Shown here: one piece after another, positions 59,833 through 64,000 of the stretch
Layout of the letters: each line of letters starts with the position of its first letter
How positions within the stretch are numbered: position 1 is the first letter of the stretch
From: Mucilaginibacter sp. MD40
GTDB lineage: Bacteria; Bacteroidota; Bacteroidia; Sphingobacteriales; Sphingobacteriaceae
Direction: 5' to 3'
Assembly (NCBI RefSeq): GCF_002288635.1
Contig: NZ_NRSW01000001.1
Span: 1,828,548-1,892,547 of the forward strand
Length of the DNA: 64,000 nucleotides
Program-made: the position numbers and the translations under genes
The notes under the pieces: generated by a model
What the model was told of the DNA's origin: nothing
Seen by the model: the letters and a program-made list of their open reading frames with translations, nothing else
Database searches by the model: none

Positions 59833-60681
59833 TTATTGTTGGTTACTGCCTGCCCGTGCGGCTTCCCAGCCAATGATGGCTGTTTTGCGCTTACTGCCCC
59901 AATGGTACTGTCCGGTATGCCCGGTTGATTTGATGACCCGGTGGCAGGGGATCAAAAATGCTACAGGGTTGGCGCCAATGGCACTGCCCACGGCGCGGCT
60001 TGCCAATGGCATATGGATCTGCTGTGCAACGGCCTGGTACGTGTTAAGCCCACCCAAAGGTATTTTGAGTAAAGTTTCCCATACCTTTAGTTGAAAAGGC
60101 GTGCCCTTGAGGTGTAGCTTTATTTGCGGAAGATGCGACCAATCGTGCCTGAATATTTGCAGTGCGTTTTGTTGTAAAGTGTCTGTTAACTGGTAATAAG
60201 CTGCGTATGGAAACAGATCATATAAGCCGTCAAAAGCCTCGTCCTTATCGTCGGCGAAAGCCATATAACAAATCCCCTTGTGGGTTGATGCTACCAGCAT
60301 GTTCCCGAAAGTAGTTTCGGCGTAGCTGAAATTAATATGGAGGGCCTTACCACCGTTCTTGTACTCGGCGGGTGTCATGCCTTCTATGTTCACAAATAGA
60401 TCATGCAGGCGGCTGGTGCCCGAAAGCCCCGTATCATAAGCGGCATCAGATAACGAGGCTTGTTGCTTTAATACTTGCTTGGCGTGGTCTATACTCAGGT
60501 ATTGTAAAAACTTTTTGGGGCTGATGCCGGCCCATTGGGTAAACATCCGCTGGAAATGATAAGGGCTCAAATGAATACTTTGGGCCACCTCATCCAGATC
60601 GGGCTGTCGCTTAAAATTATCCTTAAGGTAATTAATAGCTTCGGCAATACGGTAATAATTCAGATGTTCTGCTGTTTCCAT
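59833..60681 (-). CDS. Ada-like AraC regulator / O6-methylguanine-DNA methyltransferase fusion
   Basis: This protein is 282 aa from the ATG at 60681. A GTG six codons earlier is rejected because an exact -7 promoter element overlaps it. Residues about 8-110 form an AraC-type DNA-binding domain with two helix-turn-helix motifs; the C-terminal half is the methyltransferase, with the PCHRV active-site motif holding acceptor Cys246. The N-terminal cysteine domain of E. coli Ada (phosphotriester repair) is missing. It both repairs O6-alkylguanine and likely controls its own or other repair genes. Confidence 0.9.
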   Translation of the reverse strand: METAEHLNYYRIAEAINYLKDNFKRQPDLDEVAQSIHLSPYHFQRMFTQWAGISPKKFLQYLSIDHAKQVLKQQASLSDAAYDTGLSGTSRLHDLFVNIEGMTPAEYKNGGKALHINFSYAETTFGNMLVASTHKGICYMAFADDKDEAFDGLYDLFPYAAYYQLTDTLQQNALQIFRHDWSHLPQIKLHLKGTPFQLKVWETLLKIPLGGLNTYQAVAQQIHMPLASRAVGSAIGANPVAFLIPCHRVIKSTGHTGQYHWGSKRKTAIIGWEAARAGSNQQ

Positions 60682-60698
60682 CGCGTTATGGTTTACCA

Positions 60699-60706
60699 CA
60701 AATTTA
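60699..60706 (-). promoter_or_regulatory. Bacteroidota -7 element for the ada-like gene
   Basis: CAAATTTA on the plus strand reads TAAATTTG on the minus strand, an exact match. It overlaps the upstream GTG codon and so decides in favour of the ATG at 60681 as start. Confidence 0.5.
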
Positions 60707-60758
60707 CAGCGCCTACAGTCGGTAAAAAACCCGAAACTTGCTCAAACAGATACGTGTA

Positions 60759-61328
60759 TTATAACCCTGAATTACTTCTGAACAGTTTAATAGCTATGGC
60801 CAGTAGTATTACCCCAAAGGCTTTACGTAAGATATGTAAACCTGTTTTGCCTAACAGTTTTTCGAGCAGTTTTACATTTTTCAGTACCAGGTAAACTACC
60901 AGCGTGTTCAACACAATACCAACCAGGATATTCTGTGTTTGATATTGCGACTTGAGCGATAGCAGGGTTGTCATGGTACCTGCGCCGGCTATCAACGGGA
61001 ATGCTAAGGGTACAATAGAAGCCGCCTGCGGTATTTCTTCCTTAAAAAAGCTTACCCCTAAGATCATCTCCAGCGCGATGATGAAAATTACAATAGAACC
61101 GGCTATAGCGAAGGATGATATGTCGAGCCCGATAACAGAAAGCAGTTCGTCGCCTGCAAACAGGAAGGTAACCATGAGTACCAGTACCGCTATGGTGGCC
61201 TTTTCAGATTCGATATGGCCTACTTTCTGGCGCATCTGGATAATAATGGGGATGGTACCCAAAATATCAATGATGGCGAAGAGGATCATGGTTACAGATA
61301 TGATCTCTTTAAAAACGAGTGGATGCAT
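60759..61328 (-). CDS. MarC-family integral membrane protein
   Basis: This 189-aa protein has six hydrophobic helices with the MarC/UPF0056 pattern (ISVTMILFAIIDILGTIPIIIQM at the start, FPLIAGAGTMTTLLSL in the middle). Despite the name, MarC does not itself confer antibiotic resistance; its role is unknown. It lies 3 bases downstream of the MFS gene and is probably expressed with it. Confidence 0.88.
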   Translation of the reverse strand: MHPLVFKEIISVTMILFAIIDILGTIPIIIQMRQKVGHIESEKATIAVLVLMVTFLFAGDELLSVIGLDISSFAIAGSIVIFIIALEMILGVSFFKEEIPQAASIVPLAFPLIAGAGTMTTLLSLKSQYQTQNILVGIVLNTLVVYLVLKNVKLLEKLLGKTGLHILRKAFGVILLAIAIKLFRSNSGL

Positions 61329-61331
61329 AGC

Positions 61332-62498
61332 TTAGGATTGCTTTTCTTTTGAAATTAAACGAAAACTAAACAAAAGTGCAATTAAAATATAGAAAGCCGA
61401 TAAAAAGAAAACACTATGTACAGAAATTGCGGTGGCCAGGCCCGCTGTTACCGGCCCTAAAGTTTGCCCTATGGATATGTAAGCCTGATTAACGCCCATT
61501 ACTTCGCCACGCTGGCGCTCATCGTTATGGTCGGCTATGATAGCGTTGAGCATGGGGTTACGCAAGCCGTTAAACAAGCCGTAAATGCCTATAGCAACAG
61601 CGAATAGTATAAATCCGGTTGAAAAACCGGTAAGCAGCATTGCGCCAAGGCAAATGAGGGTAGAGAGGAGCAGGATCATTGATTGCAGCGATATCAGCTT
61701 TTTTATAGCCGGCACTAATAGCTGCATGAGTATGCCGGTAATGCCAAAGCCCGCGTAAAATATCCCGATCTGCGAGGTGCTTAACTTTAATTGGTCAACA
61801 CTGAAAGTTTGAAAACCGATGAGCATGGTAAACTGGGCCATGGTAAGCAAAAAGCCGGTAAATACCGCGGTACCAATCACCGGCTTTTTCAGCACCGTTA
61901 CCAGCGATGATAGGGTAAAGCCATCACCCTGCTTTTTATTATTCTTATTTTGGTTGGTTTCCTTTAGCAAAAGCAGCGATAAAAATACGCCTGCTACAGC
62001 AATACCTGCCGCGAAGAAGAAGGGTACCTGCATGCCAAACTTGCTGAGCAGGCCACCAATGGCAGGCCCTATCACAAAGCCAAAACCAAAGGCTGAACTA
62101 AGGATGCCAAAGTTTTTGGCCCTGTCTTTTGGAGAAGAAATATCTGATATCATGGCCTGCGCCACAGAAATATTGCCACCGGTAAGTCCGTCTAAAACGC
62201 GTGCGGCAAAAAGCATAAAGATACTGTTAGCCAGGCCAAATAATACAAATGATGCTGCCGTACCTATCAGGCTGATGATGAGTATGGGTTTGCGCCCCCA
62301 TTTATCAGATAGCGACCCTAATATGGGCGTAGCAATAAATTGTGCTATAGAAAATGCTGCTGTTAACAAGCCTATTGTCTGCTCGGTAACGCCGAATTTT
62401 TTACCATAGGGATATAGCAGCGGTATAATAATACCAAAGCCCATGGAGTTGATAACGGCTATCAGCACCAAAACCCATATCATGCGGTTTGCCTTCAT
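61332..62498 (-). CDS. MFS drug:H+ antiporter (DHA1/TetA-like)
   Basis: This protein is 388 aa from the ATG at 62498; a start at 62567 would include the APC-gene terminator and is rejected. It has twelve predicted helices. Helix 2-3 carries the MFS motif A (GSLSDKWGRKPILI), and the DHA1 helix-5 motif GFVIGPAIGGLLSKFG. It resembles TetA-type multidrug exporters; substrates cannot be predicted. It is likely co-transcribed with the MarC gene 3 bases downstream. Confidence 0.88.
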   Translation of the reverse strand: MKANRMIWVLVLIAVINSMGFGIIIPLLYPYGKKFGVTEQTIGLLTAAFSIAQFIATPILGSLSDKWGRKPILIISLIGTAASFVLFGLANSIFMLFAARVLDGLTGGNISVAQAMISDISSPKDRAKNFGILSSAFGFGFVIGPAIGGLLSKFGMQVPFFFAAGIAVAGVFLSLLLLKETNQNKNNKKQGDGFTLSSLVTVLKKPVIGTAVFTGFLLTMAQFTMLIGFQTFSVDQLKLSTSQIGIFYAGFGITGILMQLLVPAIKKLISLQSMILLLSTLICLGAMLLTGFSTGFILFAVAIGIYGLFNGLRNPMLNAIIADHNDERQRGEVMGVNQAYISIGQTLGPVTAGLATAISVHSVFFLSAFYILIALLFSFRLISKEKQS

Positions 62499-62522
62499 GC
62501 TATTACAAAAGGCCTGGAAACA

Positions 62523-62552
62523 AAAAAGGTTCTGCCATGGCAGAACCTTTTT
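62523..62552 (-). terminator. Hairpin terminator after the APC transporter gene
   Basis: AAAAAGGTTCTGCC (62523-62536) pairs perfectly with GGCAGAACCTTTTT (62539-62552). On the minus strand it ends in a T run, 20 bases after the APC stop and 25 bases before the MFS start, so the two genes have separate transcripts. Confidence 0.9.
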
Positions 62553-62571
62553 ATATATCTTAATCAAAAAA

Positions 62572-64000
62572 TTACTGTTTTTCGAAATCTGAGGCGGTTG
62601 GTAAAATGTCGCCAGCTGTACCCAGCTTGCTATGTTTTTTACTGTAACCGAAGTAGATCAGTAAGCCTAATACCATCCATACTAAAGCGCTCAGTTGGGT
62701 TTCGCGAGGTAAACCTATGATCATGCCCGCGCAAACGATCATACCCAATATAGGTACCAATGGTACCAATGGTGTTTTAAACGGACGAGGAAGGTTAGGA
62801 TCACTCTTACGTAACAGGATAACACCCGCGCAAACCAGTATGAACGCGAACAGGGTACCAATTGAGGTTAAATCGCCCGCTACGCTACCCGGCACAAAGG
62901 CCGCGAAAGCGCCCACAAACAGGAACAAGATCATGTTGCTCTTGTAAGGTGTTTTAAATTTAGGGTGCAGGTCTGAAAATATTTTAGGTAATAAACCATC
63001 TTTTGACATGGTGTAGAATACACGCGACTGGCCCATCAGCATCACCAGGATAACCGAAGAGAAACCAGCCAGAATAGCTACGGTAACCAGGGTAGATAAC
63101 CAGCCATAACCGTGCATATAGTTACTGATAGCAAAGGCTACAGAAGCTTCCTTACCTGATTTCATGAAATCGGTATACGGCGCTACACCGGTTAATACCC
63201 ATGAGAAAAGGATGTAAAGAATAGTACAAACCACTAATGAACCTAAGATACCGATAGGCATATCACGGCTTGGGTTTTTAGCTTCCTGTGCTGCGGTTGA
63301 CACGGCATCAAAACCAATAAAGGCGAAGAAAACCACACCGGCACCACTGATGATACCTCCCCAGCCGTGATTAAAGAATGGCGCATAGGAGTAGGTTTCG
63401 CCGTTGGATAATTTAATATCAGGCGCATTATCAGGGATGATGTACGGGTGGTGATTGGCAGGGTTAATATACTGCCAACCGATGGCGATAAACACCAATA
63501 CGATAGCAACTTTAATAAATACGATGATACCGTTCACTGTAGCTGATTCCTGCGTACCTTTTATCAACAATAACGATAAAACAACCAGGATGAGTAAAGC
63601 CGGAAGGTTAGCAATACCATGGATAGTTTGGCCGTTAACAATAATTTTTTCCATAGGGGAGTGGCACCACTCATAGGGTATTCCCCCGCCGAGGAGCTTA
63701 TTGAGATACTCGCTCCAACTGATGGATACTGTGGCCGCGCCGAGCGCGTATTCCAATATCAGCGCCCAGCCAATAACCCAGGCAACAATTTCGCCCATGG
63801 TGGCGTAAGCGTAAGTATAAGCACTACCTGCAATAGGGATGATTGACGCGAATTCGGCGTAGCACAAGCCGGCAAAAGCACAGCCAATAGCCGCTACGAT
63901 GAATGACAGGGTTACCGCGGGGCCGGCATGCTCACCAGCGGCAGCGGCGGTTCTTACGAACAAACCGGCGCCAATAATAGCACCAATACCCAGCGCAACC
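62572..64000 (-). CDS. APC-superfamily amino acid permease (5' end outside window)
   Basis: The frame is open through the window edge; a TTG near 63963 is not the true start because the helix-1 motif GIGAIIGAGLFVRT runs across it. About 476 codons are visible, covering roughly twelve helices. The visible first-helix motif (Gly-Ile-Gly-Ala-Ile-Ile-Gly-Ala-Gly) is the unwound substrate-binding region of APC transporters, and FIGFDAVSTAAQEAKNPSRDMP resembles cationic amino acid (CAT) transporters. The substrate is likely an amino acid, but which is unclear. A perfect hairpin terminator follows. Confidence 0.9.
   Translation of the reverse strand, partial: VALGIGAIIGAGLFVRTAAAAGEHAGPAVTLSFIVAAIGCAFAGLCYAEFASIIPIAGSAYTYAYATMGEIVAWVIGWALILEYALGAATVSISWSEYLNKLLGGGIPYEWCHSPMEKIIVNGQTIHGIANLPALLILVVLSLLLIKGTQESATVNGIIVFIKVAIVLVFIAIGWQYINPANHHPYIIPDNAPDIKLSNGETYSYAPFFNHGWGGIISGAGVVFFAFIGFDAVSTAAQEAKNPSRDMPIGILGSLVVCTILYILFSWVLTGVAPYTDFMKSGKEASVAFAISNYMHGYGWLSTLVTVAILAGFSSVILVMLMGQSRVFYTMSKDGLLPKIFSDLHPKFKTPYKSNMILFLFVGAFAAFVPGSVAGDLTSIGTLFAFILVCAGVILLRKSDPNLPRPFKTPLVPLVPILGMIVCAGMIIGLPRETQLSALVWMVLGLLIYFGYSKKHSKLGTAGDILPTASDFEKQ

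Overview
This 64 kb window is chromosomal DNA from a Bacteroidota bacterium, most likely the family Sphingobacteriaceae and probably Mucilaginibacter or a close relative. That placement is inferred from gene content and protein style: a division/cell-wall (dcw) cluster without murB or ddl, FtsZ with an Asn-Asn-Ser-Phe-Leu C-terminal tail, a 58-aa Hc1-type histone-like protein, a cysteine-rich CWC protein, a DUF6496 protein, S74-like and lipoprotein genes, and -7 promoter elements of the form TAnnTTTG. No database search was run.

Layout. 1-3.5 kb: the 3' end of a WecA/MraY-type glycosyl-phosphate transferase, then gap, a GNAT acetyltransferase and pgk. 3.5-11.2 kb: an accessory secreted-protein region with an Endo H-like GH18 lipoprotein, a CocE/AEH-type hydrolase, a VOC protein, two paralogous lipoproteins flanking two small secreted proteins, and a GH32 fructan hydrolase. 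11.2-13.9 kb: a minus-strand run of a DUF1349 protein, an acyltransferase and purU. 14.1-30.2 kb: the dcw cluster mraZ-rsmH-ftsL-ftsI-murE-mraY-murD-ftsW-murG-murC-ftsQ-ftsA-ftsZ, with overlapping genes at the start and repeat-laden junctions later. 30.3-32.2 kb: an alpha-oxoamine synthase (serine palmitoyltransferase/CFAT type) and the histone-like gene. 32.2-38.7 kb: dapA, ubiD, a DoxX-like protein, TauE/SafE and a dicarboxylate/glutamate symporter among many repeats. 38.7-49.7 kb: sucD, a lipoprotein, a beta-lactamase-family hydrolase, msrB, nrdB, a four-helix-bundle (IVP) gene, nrdA, a CWC protein, an outer-membrane barrel and fabG. 49.7-64 kb: a vWA membrane protein, an EEP-family nuclease/phosphatase, ligA, an oxidoreductase, AI-2E transporter, class II cyclic-nucleotide phosphodiesterase, TPR protein, Ada-type regulator/alkyltransferase, MarC, MFS and APC transporters.

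How the genes work together. The dcw genes build lipid II (MurE, MurD, MurC, MraY, MurG) and the divisome that uses it (FtsL, FtsI, FtsW, FtsQ, FtsA, FtsZ). MurE carries the DNPR motif expected for meso-diaminopimelate, and dapA supplies that pathway. NrdAB, LigA and the histone-like protein serve DNA replication and nucleoid functions.

The most unusual content is non-genic. Several families of short palindromic or word-like repeats occupy intergenic regions. Two related palindromic elements lie in frame within the N-terminal coding sequence of murD and ftsW. An IVP gene framed by a 12-bp inverted repeat splits nrdB from nrdA. A tandem array of about 79-bp units lies before dapA. TTTTCCACA (DnaA-box-like) motifs lie upstream of ftsZ, the histone-like gene and nrdB, and a three-copy 10-bp-spaced GTGG array lies upstream of mraZ. 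No rRNA, tRNA, CRISPR array, insertion sequence or prophage was recognised.
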